A DNA stretch of 64,000 bases, taken from positions 1 to 64,000 of the forward strand of contig JAIBEK010000033.1 in NCBI GenBank assembly GCA_019459145.1. The letters are read 5' to 3'. Below the pieces are notes generated by a model, which worked only from the letters and a program-made list of their open reading frames with translations, was not told where the DNA came from and searched no databases. Positions 50,882-62,630 of the stretch are shown in pieces. The translations under genes were made by a program, and so were the position numbers. Source of the DNA: Arenimonas sp. GTDB taxonomy: Bacteria; Pseudomonadota; Alphaproteobacteria; Rhizobiales; Rhizobiaceae. Each line of letters begins with the position of its first letter. Position 1 is the stretch's first letter.

Positions 50882-51661
50882 ATGGTTGAACTCGCTCTTC
50901 CCAAGAATTCGCAGATCAGTGAAGGCAAGGTCTGGCCGAAGCCGGCTGGGGCCAAGAACGTCCGCGAATACCGGATCTATCGCTGGAATCCGGATGACGG
51001 CCAGAACCCGCGCATCGATACCTATTACATCGATGTCGACGACTGCGGCCCGATGGTTCTCGATGGCCTGCTCTACATCAAGAACAATATCGACCCGACT
51101 CTGACGCTGCGTCGCTCCTGCCGCGAAGGTATTTGCGGCTCCTGCGCGATGAACATCGACGGCACCAACACGCTCGCCTGCACCAAGGGCATGGAAGAGA
51201 TCGGCGGCACCGTGAAGGTCTATCCGCTGCCGCATCTACCGGTGGTCAAGGACCTGGTGCCGGACCTGACCAACTTCTACGCCCAGCACCGCTCGATCGA
51301 GCCCTGGCTGAAGACGGTTTCGCCGCCGCCGGCCAAGGAGTGGAAGCAGAGCCATGAGGATCGCCAGAAGCTCGACGGCCTTTATGAGTGCATCCTGTGC
51401 GCCTGCTGCTCGACTTCCTGTCCGAGTTACTGGTGGAACGGCGACCGTTATCTCGGTCCGGCCGTCCTGCTGCAAGCCTATCGCTGGCTGATCGATAGCC
51501 GGGACGAAGCAACCGGCGAGCGTCTGGACAATCTGGAAGATCCCTTCCGGCTCTATCGCTGCCACACCATCATGAACTGCGCGCAGACCTGCCCCAAGGG
51601 CCTCAACCCGGCCAAGGCGATCGCGGAGATCAAGAAGATGATGGTCGAGCGTCGCGTCTGA
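50882..51661 (+). CDS. sdhB: Succinate dehydrogenase iron-sulfur subunit
   Basis: Protein of 259 residues. The plant-type [2Fe-2S] site is [21 protein letters not shown] near residue 80; the [4Fe-4S] and [3Fe-4S] ligands are in [16 protein letters not shown] near 171 and [20 protein letters not shown] near 228. It carries electrons from the flavin to quinone. The gene follows sdhA after 18 bases with GGAGAGGAA upstream, and a terminator follows it. Confidence 0.97.
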   Translation: MVELALPKNSQISEGKVWPKPAGAKNVREYRIYRWNPDDGQNPRIDTYYIDVDDCGPMVLDGLLYIKNNIDPTLTLRRSCREGICGSCAMNIDGTNTLACTKGMEEIGGTVKVYPLPHLPVVKDLVPDLTNFYAQHRSIEPWLKTVSPPPAKEWKQSHEDRQKLDGLYECILCACCSTSCPSYWWNGDRYLGPAVLLQAYRWLIDSRDEATGERLDNLEDPFRLYRCHTIMNCAQTCPKGLNPAKAIAEIKKMMVERRV

Positions 51662-51722
51662 TCAGTCAAACAGGCGGCCAGCCGGTTGCCTTTCTGATGT
51701 CGCGACCCATGTAAGTGCTGAC

Positions 51723-51752
51723 CGGCGCGGATCTCCTTTGGAGATCCCGCCG
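51723..51752 (+). terminator. Terminator after the sdhCDAB operon
   Basis: Inner stem GGATCTCC, TTT, GGAGATCC, extended by CGGCG/CGCCG, followed by a short T run (TTT). Confidence 0.7.
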
Positions 51753-51853
51753 TTTCATGTATCTGCTAGTGACTTGATTCGATCGTCCCTTTCGCGATAA
51801 TTCCGCCTTGTTTCGGGACGACAACCGGCCCTACGCGGTCAACCGGGAGTGTG

Positions 51854-52381
51854 ATGATGAAGTTGAAACATGCGGCGACGGGCGTCGCGATCCTTCTGGC
51901 CCTGGCAGGCTGCCAGCGTACATCGTTCAGCGGCATGGAATCCAGTTCCTCCGCCCTGCCGCCGCTTGAAGCGCAGCCCGTGCCCTCCGTTCAGTCGGGA
52001 CAGTTGCCGCCACCCGGAACGACCTCGCCGTCGGGCTTCCCTTCCGCGCCGACCCCTGCGACCCAGACGGCTGCGACGGACGCTGCTCCCGCTACCGCGC
52101 TCGATATCACCAAGGAATCGATGGTCGGCAACTGGCGCGTTTCAAACGCCGGCGCCTCGTGCGACATGTTCCTGACGCTCACCAATCTCGGCAGCGGTTC
52201 GCGCGGCGGCACACGCGGCTGCGCCGGTCCCCTGACCGCAATGGGCTCCTGGGAAGTCGCCGGCAAGCAGGTGGTGCTGAAGGACCGCAGCGGCAATGTG
52301 CTCGGCCGCCTCTACAAGTCCGCCGATGCGCGGTATGACGGCACCACCAATACCGGCCAGCCGATCAGCCTCAGCCGCTAA
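51854..52381 (+). CDS. Omp19-like outer-membrane lipoprotein (AprI/Inh protease-inhibitor family)
   Basis: Protein of 175 residues with a lipoprotein signal ending LALAGCQR (Cys near residue 20), a Pro/Ser/Thr-rich linker (about 25-90), and an Inh domain (about 92-175): [60 protein letters not shown] and [16 protein letters not shown]. The two Cys of the domain fit its disulphide. The layout and the ending TGGQAVTLSR-like motif match Brucella Omp19, an exposed lipoprotein that inhibits host proteases. The start is one of two adjacent ATGs; GGGAG lies upstream. Confidence 0.87.
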   Translation: MMKLKHAATGVAILLALAGCQRTSFSGMESSSSALPPLEAQPVPSVQSGQLPPPGTTSPSGFPSAPTPATQTAATDAAPATALDITKESMVGNWRVSNAGASCDMFLTLTNLGSGSRGGTRGCAGPLTAMGSWEVAGKQVVLKDRSGNVLGRLYKSADARYDGTTNTGQPISLSR

Positions 52382-52452
52382 GCCCCACCGCCCATCCGTT
52401 GCGCGGCGATCGTTCCGGCGATCCCGACCGCCTGCCCACGCGGAGCCTGCGC

Positions 52453-53616
52453 ATGCAGCCCATCCCAGACTATGCGATGAGCGTCGCCGAGCAGTTGCGC
52501 TCGATGACCGAGGCCGGCAAACTCCAGGCCGACAAGGCCCAGATGGCCGTGGCCGTGCAACTCGACCGTATTCTTCATGAGATGAAGCAGCGCAGGCCGG
52601 CCGCCAAGAAGAGCGCGCTCGGCTGGTTGTTCGCGCAGAAACGCAAGCCGCTGCAACCGGTGCGCGGATTATACGTCCATGGCAGCGTAGGGCGCGGCAA
52701 GACCATGCTGATGGATTTGTTCTTCAGGATGGCCCCCGTGGAGAAGAAGCGGCGCGCCCATTTCCACGAGTTCATGGCGGACGTGCATGCCCGCATCCAC
52801 GCCCACCGGATCAAGCTGAAGAATGGCGAGACGCGCCAGGCCGACCCCGTTCCTCCCGTCGCCGCGGCCTTGCGCGAGGAGGCCGAACTCCTCTGCTTCG
52901 ACGAGTTCACCGTCACCGACATCGCCGATGCGATGATCCTCTCGCGCCTGTTCACCGAGCTTTTCGCCCGGGGCTGCACGCTTGTTGCCACGTCCAATGT
53001 CGAGCCGGGCAATCTCTATCGCGATGGTCTCAATCGTGGGCTCTTCCTCCCTTTCATCGATCTGCTCAAGCGCCATGTCGAAGTGACCACCCTCGATTCG
53101 CCAACCGACTACCGGCTGGAGAAGCTGGAAAGCCTGCCCGTCTACGTCTCGCCGCTCGACGCGGAGGCGGACCGGCTGATGGATCTGGCCTGGAAACGGA
53201 TGACGGATGGGCGCCCCGAAGTGCCGACAGAGATAGAAATGAAGGGGCGGGTCGTTCCCGTGCCTCGCGCCGTCGAACGCGCCGCGCGTTTTTCGTTTGC
53301 GCAATTGTGCGAGAAGCCGCTCGGCGCTTCCGATTATCTCGAGATCGCCAAGCGTTTCGATGTGGTTTTCATCGACCAGATCCCGCATCTCGGGCCGACC
53401 CGGCGCAACGAGACGAAACGCTTCATCATCCTCATCGATGCACTCTACGACGCATCCGTCCGGCTGTTCGCCTCGGCCGCGGCGATGCCGGAGGATCTTC
53501 TCACCGAGAAGAAGGGGACCGAGGGTTTCGAATTCGATCGCACCGTTTCGAGGCTTTTCGAGATGCGCAGCGCCGACTACTTGTCGCTTCACAATGGCGA
53601 GCGCGCTGAAGTGTGA
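52453..53616 (+). CDS. zapE: Cell division protein ZapE (AFG1-like ATPase)
   Basis: Protein of 387 residues from the ATG giving MQPIPDYAMSVAEQLRSM. Walker A is LYVHGSVGRGKTMLMDLFF near residue 75; AHFHEFMADVHARIH near 102 and Walker B LLCFDEFTVTDIADAMILS near 145 follow. Late marks are NLYRDGLNRGLFLPFIDLLK near 195 and FDVVFIDQIPHLGPTRRNET near 305. ZapE is a peripheral membrane ATPase that acts at the division ring; relatives in mitochondria degrade respiratory subunits. It stands between the Omp19-like gene and mdh. Confidence 0.92.
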   Translation: MQPIPDYAMSVAEQLRSMTEAGKLQADKAQMAVAVQLDRILHEMKQRRPAAKKSALGWLFAQKRKPLQPVRGLYVHGSVGRGKTMLMDLFFRMAPVEKKRRAHFHEFMADVHARIHAHRIKLKNGETRQADPVPPVAAALREEAELLCFDEFTVTDIADAMILSRLFTELFARGCTLVATSNVEPGNLYRDGLNRGLFLPFIDLLKRHVEVTTLDSPTDYRLEKLESLPVYVSPLDAEADRLMDLAWKRMTDGRPEVPTEIEMKGRVVPVPRAVERAARFSFAQLCEKPLGASDYLEIAKRFDVVFIDQIPHLGPTRRNETKRFIILIDALYDASVRLFASAAAMPEDLLTEKKGTEGFEFDRTVSRLFEMRSADYLSLHNGERAEV

Positions 53617-53635
53617 CGGATCTGCGTCAGAATAT

Positions 53636-53700
53636 TTGACGTTTACGTAAGAATTTTATGATCTAACCGATTGAAAATACTGCCTCCGAATTAATCGGTT
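53636..53700 (+). promoter_or_regulatory. Control region before mdh: promoter-like boxes and an inverted repeat
   Basis: TTGACG at 53636-53641 and TATGAT at 53657-53662 are separated by 15 bases, shorter than the ideal 17. AACCGATT at 53665-53672 and its complement AATCGGTT at 53693-53700 form an eight-base inverted repeat around a 20-base loop. A TTTTTC tract follows closely, so it could instead be a weak terminator for zapE. Confidence 0.35.
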
Positions 53701-53749
53701 GCAGTTTTTCTCAAGTGTCGTTATGCGAATTTTCACAATGCCCGGCTAA

Positions 53750-54757
<1,008 letters not shown>

Positions 54758-54789
54758 CCGCCATTCGGCCCAGAACTAGGGACTAGACG

Positions 54790-55983
<1,194 letters not shown>

Positions 55984-56000
55984 CTGAAGGACCGGAAACA

Positions 56001-56903
56001 ATGTCGATTCTCGTCAACAAGAATACCAAGGTCCTCGTGCAGGGCCTGACCGGCAAGACCGGTACCTTCCACACCGAACAGGCGCTCGCCTACTACGGCA
56101 CGCAGATGGTCGGCGGCATCCATCCGAAGAAGGGTGGCGAAACCTGGACCGGATCGAAGGGCGAAAGCCTGCCGATCTTCGCGACCGTTGCCGAAGCCAA
56201 GGAAAAGACCGGCGCCGACGCGACCGTGATCTACGTTCCGCCGGCCGGTGCCGCAGACGCCATCATCGAGGCGATCGAAGCCGAGATCCCCTTCATCACT
56301 TGCATCACCGAGGGTATCCCGGTCATGGACATGGTGCGGGTCAAGGCCAAGCTCGACAAGTCCAAGTCGCGCCTGCTGGGCCCGAACTGCCCCGGCATCC
56401 TGACCCCGGAAGAATGCAAGATCGGCATCATGCCGGGCTCGATCTTCCGCAAGGGTTCGGTCGGTATCGTCTCGCGCTCCGGCACGCTCACCTACGAAGC
56501 CGTGTTCCAGACCTCGAACGAAGGCCTTGGCCAGACCACGGCCGTCGGCATCGGCGGCGACCCGGTGAAGGGCACCGAGTTCATCGACGTGCTGGAACTG
56601 TTCCTCGCCGACCCCGCCACCACCTCGATCATCATGATCGGCGAAATCGGTGGCGCGGCTGAAGAAGACGCAGCCCAGTTCCTGATCGACGAAGCCAAGA
56701 AGGGCCGCAAGAAGCCGATGGCAGGCTTCATCGCCGGTCGTACGGCGCCGAAGGGCCGCACCATGGGTCATGCCGGTGCAGTTGTCTCCGGCGGCAAGGG
56801 CGACGCGGATTCGAAGATCGAGGCCATGGAAGCGGCCGGCATCAAGGTTTCGCCTTCGCCGGCACGGCTCGGCAAGACCCTGGTTGAAGTCCTGAAGGGC
56901 TGA
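56001..56903 (+). CDS. sucD: Succinyl-CoA synthetase alpha subunit
   Basis: Protein of 300 residues. The CoA-binding part begins [20 protein letters not shown] with [20 protein letters not shown] near residue 35; [20 protein letters not shown] near 125 and [20 protein letters not shown] near 155 follow. The phosphorylated His is in [20 protein letters not shown] near 255. It forms the heterotetramer with SucC. A non-coding gap of 162 bases containing a hairpin separates it from sucA. Confidence 0.97.
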   Translation: MSILVNKNTKVLVQGLTGKTGTFHTEQALAYYGTQMVGGIHPKKGGETWTGSKGESLPIFATVAEAKEKTGADATVIYVPPAGAADAIIEAIEAEIPFITCITEGIPVMDMVRVKAKLDKSKSRLLGPNCPGILTPEECKIGIMPGSIFRKGSVGIVSRSGTLTYEAVFQTSNEGLGQTTAVGIGGDPVKGTEFIDVLELFLADPATTSIIMIGEIGGAAEEDAAQFLIDEAKKGRKKPMAGFIAGRTAPKGRTMGHAGAVVSGGKGDADSKIEAMEAAGIKVSPSPARLGKTLVEVLKG

Positions 56904-56918
56904 GACCACTTAACAACA

Positions 56919-56952
56919 GCAGGCAGGGGGACCATGGATAGGGTCCGCCTGC
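56919..56952 (+). other. Imperfect hairpin between sucD and sucA
   Basis: GCAGGC pairs with GCCTGC and, inside, GGACC with GGTCC; AGGG forms a bulge on the 5' side. The sequence CTTATTTGGCGTTTT follows, so it may be a partial terminator or a processing site that lowers or separates downstream expression. The start of sucA lies 113 bases further on. Confidence 0.5.
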
Positions 56953-57065
56953 CTTATTTGGCGTTTTAAGCACTGGGTCGTCACGGGGCGATCCACGCAA
57001 GCGGCAGACCGGTCCCCGGTCATCACCTCAAGTCGGGAGGCGGGCGCAAAGGCTCGCAAGACACC

Positions 57066-60062
57066 ATGGCAAGGCAAGAAGCCAACGAGCAGTTCCAGAT
57101 CACGTCGTTCCTCGACGGTTCGAACGCTGCCTATATCGAGCAGCTCCACGCGCGTTACGAGGACGATCCGAAATCCGTCCCCGACGAATGGCAGGCGTTC
57201 TTCAAGGCGCTGGCCGAAAATCCGGCCGATGTGAAGAAGGCAGCCGCCGGCGCCTCCTGGCAGCGCAAGAACTGGCCGATCGCCGCTCAGGGCGACCTCG
57301 TCTCGGCGCTCGACGGCAATTGGGGCGTGGTTGAAAAGGCCATTGAAACCAAGGTCAAGGCGAAAGTCGAAGCGACCGCTGCCGCAACCGGCAAGCCGGC
57401 CAGCGAAACCGAGGTTCTCCAAGCGACGCGCGATTCCGTCCGCGCCATCATGATGATCCGCGCCTACCGCATGCGCGGCCACCTTCATGCCAATCTCGAC
57501 CCGCTCGGCATCGCCGCACCCGTCGAGGACTTCAACGAGCTTTCGCCGAGCGCCTATGGTTTCACCGAGGCCGATTACAGCCGAAAGATCTTCATCGACA
57601 ACGTGCTTGGTCTCGAATACGCGACCATTCCGGAAATGCTCGACATCCTGAAGCGGACCTATTGCTCGACGCTCGGCGTCGAGTTCATGCACATTTCCAA
57701 TCCGGAAGAAAAGCACTGGATCCAGGAGCGCATCGAAGGTCCGGGCAAGGGCGTCGAATTCACCGACAACGGCAAGAAGGCGATCCTGTCGAAGCTGATC
57801 GAGGCGGAAGGCTTCGAGCAGTTCATCGACGTCAAGTACAAGGGCACCAAGCGCTTCGGCCTCGACGGCGGTGAAGCGCTGATTCCGGCGCTGGAGCAGA
57901 TCATCAAGCGCGGCGGCCAGGAAGGCCTCGAGGAGGTCGTGCTCGGCATGGCCCATCGCGGCCGCCTCAACGTGCTGACCAATGTCATGCACAAGCCGCA
58001 CCGCGCCGTGTTCCACGAGTTCAAGGGCGGCTCGTTTAAGCCCGACGAAGTCGAAGGCTCTGGCGACGTCAAGTATCACCTCGGTGCCTCCTCGGACCGC
58101 GAGTTCGACGGCAACAAGGTCCATCTGTCGCTGACGGCCAACCCGTCGCATCTGGAAATCGTCAACCCGGTCGTCATGGGCAAGGCACGCGCCAAGCAGG
58201 ACCAGTTGGCCAAGGTCTGGGACGGCGACATCATTCCGCTCAAGGAGCGCGTCAAGGTTCTGCCGCTGCTGCTGCACGGTGATGCGGCCTTTGCCGGTCA
58301 GGGCGTGGTTGCCGAAATCCTCGGCCTGTCCGGCCTGCGCGGTCACCGCGTCGGCGGCACCATGCACTTCATCATCAACAACCAGATCGGCTTCACCACC
58401 AATCCGGCCTTCTCGCGTTCGTCGCCCTATCCGTCCGACGTCGCCAAGATGATCGAGGCGCCGATCTTCCACGTCAACGGCGACGATCCGGAAGCGGTCA
58501 CCTATGCCGCCAAGATCGCCACCGAATACCGGATGAAGTTCCACAAGCCGGTCGTGGTCGACATGTTCTGCTACCGCCGCTTCGGCCACAACGAAGGCGA
58601 CGAGCCGGCGTTCACCCAGCCGAAGATGTACAAGGCGATCCGCGCCCACAAGACCGTCGTTCAGCTCTATGCCGAGCGTCTGATTGCCGAAGGCCTGATC
58701 ACCGAAGGCGAATTCGAGAAGATGAAGGCAGACTGGCGCGCCCATCTCGAACAGGAGTTCGAGGCAGGCCAGGCCTACAAGCCGAACAAGGCCGACTGGC
58801 TGGACGGTGCCTGGTCGGGTCTGAGGACCGCCGACAACGCCGACGAACAGCGCCGCGGCAAGACCGCCGTGCCGATGAAGCAGTTGAAGGAGATCGGCCG
58901 CAAGCTGTCGACCATTCCCGAGGGCTTCAAGGCGCACCGCACGATCCAGCGCTTCATGGACAATCGCGCGCAAATGGTCGAGACGGGCGAGGGGATCGAC
59001 TGGGCCATGGGCGAAGCCCTCGCCTTCGGTTCGCTCTGTGTGGAAGGCACCAAGATTCGTCTGTCCGGTCAGGATTGCGAACGCGGCACCTTCAGCCAGC
59101 GCCACTCGGTTCTCTACGATCAGGAAACCGAAGACCGCTTCATTCCGCTTGCCAATCTGGCGCCGAACCAGGGCCGCTACGAGGTCATCAACTCGATGCT
59201 CTCGGAAGAAGCCGTGCTCGGCTTCGAGTACGGCTATTCGCTGGCCCGCCCGAATGCGCTGACGCTGTGGGAAGCCCAGTTCGGCGACTTCGCTAACGGT
59301 GCGCAGGTCGTGTTCGACCAGTTCATCTCGTCTGGCGAGCGCAAGTGGCTGCGCATGTCCGGTCTCGTCTGCCTTCTGCCGCACGGCTATGAAGGGCAGG
59401 GTCCGGAACACTCGTCCGCCCGCCTCGAGCGCTGGCTGCAGATGTGCGCCGAAGACAACATGCAGGTCGCCAACGTCACGACGCCGGCGAACTATTTCCA
59501 CATCCTGCGCCGCCAGGTGAAGCGCGACTTCCGCAAGCCGCTGATCCTGATGACGCCGAAGTCGCTGCTGCGCCACAAGCGTGCGGTGTCGAGCCTTTCG
59601 GAAATGGCCGGCGAGAGCTCGTTCCACCGTCTGCTGTGGGACGACGCCGAGATCATCAAGGATGGCCCGATCAAGCTGCAGAAGGACAACAAGATCCGTC
59701 GCGTCGTCATGTGCACCGGCAAGGTCTATTACGACCTTCTGGAAGAGCGCGAGAAGCGCGGCATCGACGACGTCTACCTGTTGCGCATCGAGCAGCTCTA
59801 TCCGTTCCCGGCCAAGGCGCTGATCAACGAGCTTTCGCGGTTCCGCAATGCCGAGATGGTGTGGTGCCAGGAAGAGCCGAAGAACATGGGGGCATGGTCG
59901 TTCATCGACCCCTATCTCGAATGGGTGCTCGCCCATATCGACGCCAAGTACCAGCGTGTGCGCTATACGGGTCGTCCGGCCGCAGCGTCGCCGGCGACGG
60001 GCCTGATGTCCAAGCATCTCGCCCAGCTCGAAGCCTTCCTCGAGGATGCGCTGGGGGGCTGA
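57066..60062 (+). CDS. sucA: 2-Oxoglutarate dehydrogenase E1 component
   Basis: Protein of 998 residues. The N-terminal arm that binds E2 is [20 protein letters not shown] (near residue 20). Thiamine-diphosphate sites are in [20 protein letters not shown] near 295, [20 protein letters not shown] near 403 (GDxxF then N), [11 protein letters not shown] near 437 and [17 protein letters not shown] near 503. The C-terminal domain has [20 protein letters not shown] near 665, [20 protein letters not shown] near 775 and [16 protein letters not shown] near 940. It decarboxylates 2-oxoglutarate and passes succinyl to SucB. The start follows a long AT-poor leader. Confidence 0.97.
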   Translation: MARQEANEQFQITSFLDGSNAAYIEQLHARYEDDPKSVPDEWQAFFKALAENPADVKKAAAGASWQRKNWPIAAQGDLVSALDGNWGVVEKAIETKVKAKVEATAAATGKPASETEVLQATRDSVRAIMMIRAYRMRGHLHANLDPLGIAAPVEDFNELSPSAYGFTEADYSRKIFIDNVLGLEYATIPEMLDILKRTYCSTLGVEFMHISNPEEKHWIQERIEGPGKGVEFTDNGKKAILSKLIEAEGFEQFIDVKYKGTKRFGLDGGEALIPALEQIIKRGGQEGLEEVVLGMAHRGRLNVLTNVMHKPHRAVFHEFKGGSFKPDEVEGSGDVKYHLGASSDREFDGNKVHLSLTANPSHLEIVNPVVMGKARAKQDQLAKVWDGDIIPLKERVKVLPLLLHGDAAFAGQGVVAEILGLSGLRGHRVGGTMHFIINNQIGFTTNPAFSRSSPYPSDVAKMIEAPIFHVNGDDPEAVTYAAKIATEYRMKFHKPVVVDMFCYRRFGHNEGDEPAFTQPKMYKAIRAHKTVVQLYAERLIAEGLITEGEFEKMKADWRAHLEQEFEAGQAYKPNKADWLDGAWSGLRTADNADEQRRGKTAVPMKQLKEIGRKLSTIPEGFKAHRTIQRFMDNRAQMVETGEGIDWAMGEALAFGSLCVEGTKIRLSGQDCERGTFSQRHSVLYDQETEDRFIPLANLAPNQGRYEVINSMLSEEAVLGFEYGYSLARPNALTLWEAQFGDFANGAQVVFDQFISSGERKWLRMSGLVCLLPHGYEGQGPEHSSARLERWLQMCAEDNMQVANVTTPANYFHILRRQVKRDFRKPLILMTPKSLLRHKRAVSSLSEMAGESSFHRLLWDDAEIIKDGPIKLQKDNKIRRVVMCTGKVYYDLLEEREKRGIDDVYLLRIEQLYPFPAKALINELSRFRNAEMVWCQEEPKNMGAWSFIDPYLEWVLAHIDAKYQRVRYTGRPAAASPATGLMSKHLAQLEAFLEDALGG

Positions 60063-60121
60063 TGCCTCCCACCGCCGAGACCCATCGACAGAAACATTCT
60101 CTGATCAACGGAATTGAGATC

Positions 60122-61357
60122 ATGGCCACAGAAATCCGCGTACCCACCCTGGGTGAATCCGTCAGCGAAGCCACTATCGGCACCTGGTTCAAGAAGGTCG
60201 GCGACGTCGTCAAGGTTGACGAGCCGCTCGTCGAGCTGGAAACCGACAAGGTCACCGTCGAGGTCCCGTCTCCGGTGTCCGGCGTTCTGACCGAAATCGT
60301 CGCCCAGAACGGCGAGACCGTCGGTCTCGGTGCCCTGCTCGGCCAGATCGCCGAAGGTGCCGCCGGCTCGGCCTCGGCAGAACCGGCCAAGCCTGCCGCG
60401 CCTGCGGCCGTTGCTGCCCCCGCCGCACCGGCGGTTTCCGCTCCGGCTCCGGCCGCCGCTGGCGCCATGCCGGCTGCTCCGGCCGCGGCCAAGATGCTGG
60501 CCGAGAACAATCTTTCGGCCGATCAGGTCGAAGGTTCCGGCAAGCGTGGCCAGGTTCTCAAAGGTGACGTGATCGCCGCTGTCGCCAAGGGTGTGACGAC
60601 GGCCGCCGCTCCAGCCCCGGCCGCTGCCCCGCGTGCGCCCTCGGCCGCCGACGATGCGGTGCGCGAAGAACGCGTCAAGATGACCCGCCTGCGCCAGACG
60701 ATCGCCAAGCGTCTCAAGGATGCGCAGAACACCGCGGCCATGCTGACCACCTATAACGAGGTGGACATGTCGGCGGTGATGAGCCTGCGCAACAAGTACA
60801 AGGACATCTTCGAGAAGAAGCATGGCGTGAAGCTCGGCTTCATGGGCTTCTTCACCAAGGCCGTGACCCACGCGCTGAAGGAACTCCCGGCCGTCAACGC
60901 CGAGATCGACGGCACCGACATCGTCTACAAGAACTACTGCCACATCGGCGTCGCCGTCGGCACCGACAAGGGCCTGGTCGTGCCGATCGTGCGCGATGCC
61001 GACCAGATGTCGATCGCCGAGATCGAGAAGGATATCGGCCGCCTCGGCAAGCTCGCCCGTGACGGCGCGCTGTCGATGGCCGACATGCAGGGCGGCACCT
61101 TCACCATCTCCAACGGTGGCGTCTACGGTTCGCTGATGTCCTCGCCGATCCTCAATGCTCCGCAGTCGGGCATCCTCGGCATGCACAAGATCCAGGAGCG
61201 TCCGGTCGCCATCGGCGGCCAGGTCGTCATCCGTCCGATGATGTACCTCGCGCTCTCCTACGACCACCGCATCGTCGACGGCAAGGAAGCCGTCACCTTC
61301 CTGGTGCGCGTCAAGGAAAGCCTGGAAGATCCGGAGCGTCTGGTTCTCGATCTCTAA
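60122..61357 (+). CDS. sucB: 2-Oxoglutarate dehydrogenase E2 (dihydrolipoyl succinyltransferase)
   Basis: Protein of 411 residues. The lipoyl domain (about 1-76) carries its lysine at residue 43 in [17 protein letters not shown]. An Ala/Pro linker follows, then the E1/E3-binding domain (about 118-150, [20 protein letters not shown]), a second linker and the catalytic domain (about 180-411) with [20 protein letters not shown] and the active-site His and Asp in [15 protein letters not shown] near 382. It moves the succinyl group to CoA as the core of the complex. It lies 59 bases after sucA; a hairpin follows. Confidence 0.97.
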   Translation: MATEIRVPTLGESVSEATIGTWFKKVGDVVKVDEPLVELETDKVTVEVPSPVSGVLTEIVAQNGETVGLGALLGQIAEGAAGSASAEPAKPAAPAAVAAPAAPAVSAPAPAAAGAMPAAPAAAKMLAENNLSADQVEGSGKRGQVLKGDVIAAVAKGVTTAAAPAPAAAPRAPSAADDAVREERVKMTRLRQTIAKRLKDAQNTAAMLTTYNEVDMSAVMSLRNKYKDIFEKKHGVKLGFMGFFTKAVTHALKELPAVNAEIDGTDIVYKNYCHIGVAVGTDKGLVVPIVRDADQMSIAEIEKDIGRLGKLARDGALSMADMQGGTFTISNGGVYGSLMSSPILNAPQSGILGMHKIQERPVAIGGQVVIRPMMYLALSYDHRIVDGKEAVTFLVRVKESLEDPERLVLDL

Positions 61358-61369
61358 GACCGATCCTGA

Positions 61370-61394
61370 GGGTGGCTGCCTCTGGCAGCCACCC
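61370..61394 (+). other. Perfect 11-bp hairpin after sucB, without a T tract
   Basis: GGGTGGCTGCC, loop TCT, GGCAGCCACCC, 12 bases after the sucB stop codon. The lack of a following T run argues against intrinsic termination; it may stabilise the upstream message or be a processing signal between the exporter gene and sucB. Confidence 0.6.
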
Positions 61395-61452
61395 GTTCAA
61401 TCCGGCATAGTGGCGGGCCAAGGGCCGCGACGACGTCGGAAGGAAAGCGAAG

Positions 61453-62088
61453 ATGCACGCCTATCTCCTGGAACTCGCCTCGCTGATGGCCGTCTTCTCC
61501 TTCGCGATCGTCGCGCCGGGAGCCGATACGGCCATGGTCATGCGCCAGGCCATGGTGCACGGCCGTCGCGCCGCGATCCTCACCAGCATCGGCATCGGCA
61601 CCTCGCTGATGTTCCATGTGACCTATACCATCCTCGGTCTCGGCCTGATCATCTCACAGTCGTTGCTGCTGTTCGGCATCATCAAGTGGGTGGGTGCGGC
61701 CTATCTGATCTACATGGGCGTCATGGCCTTGCGCGCCGGAAAGACGGATCTCGATCCCGCGACCGGCGAAGCGGATGCGCCGCGCCAGAGCGCCTTTCGC
61801 GCCTTCGGTCTCGGCTTCCTCGCCAATGCGCTCAATCCCAAGCCGGTCCTGTTCTTCCTGTCGATCTTCTCGGCGCTGGTCAGCGCCTCGACCCCCGGCA
61901 CGGTGAAGTTCGGCTACGGCCTGGTCATGGCGACCTGCCTCATCGCCTGGTTCGTCGGGGTGTCCTTCTTCATGACGACGCCGCGCATGCGCGCCACGTT
62001 TTCCCGAATGAGCAAGTGGATCAACCGCGCATCGGGGCTGGTGTTCATTGCCTTCGGCCTGAAACTCGCGGCGGCAAGGGCCAACTGA
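61453..62088 (+). CDS. LysE/RhtB family exporter within the 2-oxoglutarate dehydrogenase gene block
   Basis: Protein of 211 residues starting MHAYLLELASLMAVFSFAIV; GGAAGG lies upstream. The family mark is AIVAPGADTAMVMRQAMVHG near residue 19, where the usual PGP is PGA; SIGIGTSLMFHVTYTILGLG and FLANALNPKPVLFFLSIFSA near 120 follow, with six hydrophobic segments. It would export amino acids or related amino compounds; a link to glutamate-family overflow is only suggested by its neighbours. Its stop lies one base before the next gene's start. It lies between sucB and lpd, which make subunits of one enzyme. Confidence 0.88.
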   Translation: MHAYLLELASLMAVFSFAIVAPGADTAMVMRQAMVHGRRAAILTSIGIGTSLMFHVTYTILGLGLIISQSLLLFGIIKWVGAAYLIYMGVMALRAGKTDLDPATGEADAPRQSAFRAFGLGFLANALNPKPVLFFLSIFSALVSASTPGTVKFGYGLVMATCLIAWFVGVSFFMTTPRMRATFSRMSKWINRASGLVFIAFGLKLAAARAN

Positions 62089-62089
62089 G

Positions 62090-62593
62090 ATGAAGATGCG
62101 GCTGACGTCGTCGATTGCTGTCGCCTGGATCGCCGGAACCTTTTCGGCCGCAGCGGCCGATTGCCCCATCGAGCGCGCTGTCTATTCGGAGGCAGAAGCC
62201 AGCATTGAGCTTCGCTTCCAGGCAAGCGGTGAAAACACACCCCTTAGCCACCGTTTCTCGCTGGTCGGCGCGGCGGGTAAGATGACGGTAGATGGCCATG
62301 TGCTCTACGACCCGGAGATCGAACGACCGGTGGCGATGGCTCTCCACAATTGCCCCGAGGGCGACGTGACGGGCGCGGACATTGTCGCCTGCACCGTGTG
62401 GAAGGGTATTGTCTACGCGGCCGACAAGGCAAGCGGTGAGGTCGGCCTTCTGCCGGAGGAGGGCACGGATGCGCCCGACAGTCTCATCCTGCCGGGCTTT
62501 GGACCGGCAATCGCTTCATCTTCCTTCGGCGCGGCCATGACGGCTATGCCCTGGGATGTCTTCACATTCAAACAATGTTCGCCCAAGGCCTGA
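62090..62593 (+). CDS. Small secreted protein between the exporter and lpd, function unknown
   Basis: Protein of 167 residues with a signal peptide (SSIAVAWIAGTFSAAAA, cleavage near residue 23, before DCPIE). The mature part has strands SIELRFQASGENTPLSHRFS and GKMTVDGHVLYDPEIERPVA, four Cys (DCPIE, LHNCPEGD, VACTVW, KQCSPK) that could form two disulphides, and Ser/Ala/Gly-rich end AIASSSFGAAMTAMPWDVFT. No family was recognised. The start directly follows the exporter's stop, which implies cotranscription; lpd follows after 37 bases. Confidence 0.72.
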   Translation: MKMRLTSSIAVAWIAGTFSAAAADCPIERAVYSEAEASIELRFQASGENTPLSHRFSLVGAAGKMTVDGHVLYDPEIERPVAMALHNCPEGDVTGADIVACTVWKGIVYAADKASGEVGLLPEEGTDAPDSLILPGFGPAIASSSFGAAMTAMPWDVFTFKQCSPKA

Positions 62594-62630
62594 CGGGCGA
62601 CGGCACTGTAACAGTCGAAGGAACGATACG

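Noticed and set aside
48232-51661. sdh operon as horizontally acquired
   Set aside because: Composition and motifs are like the neighbouring core genes; nothing unusual is visible.
56910-60017. Long open frame (about 1035 codons) opposite sucA
   Set aside because: sucA is certain by its motifs; the antisense product has shadow-type composition and no domain.
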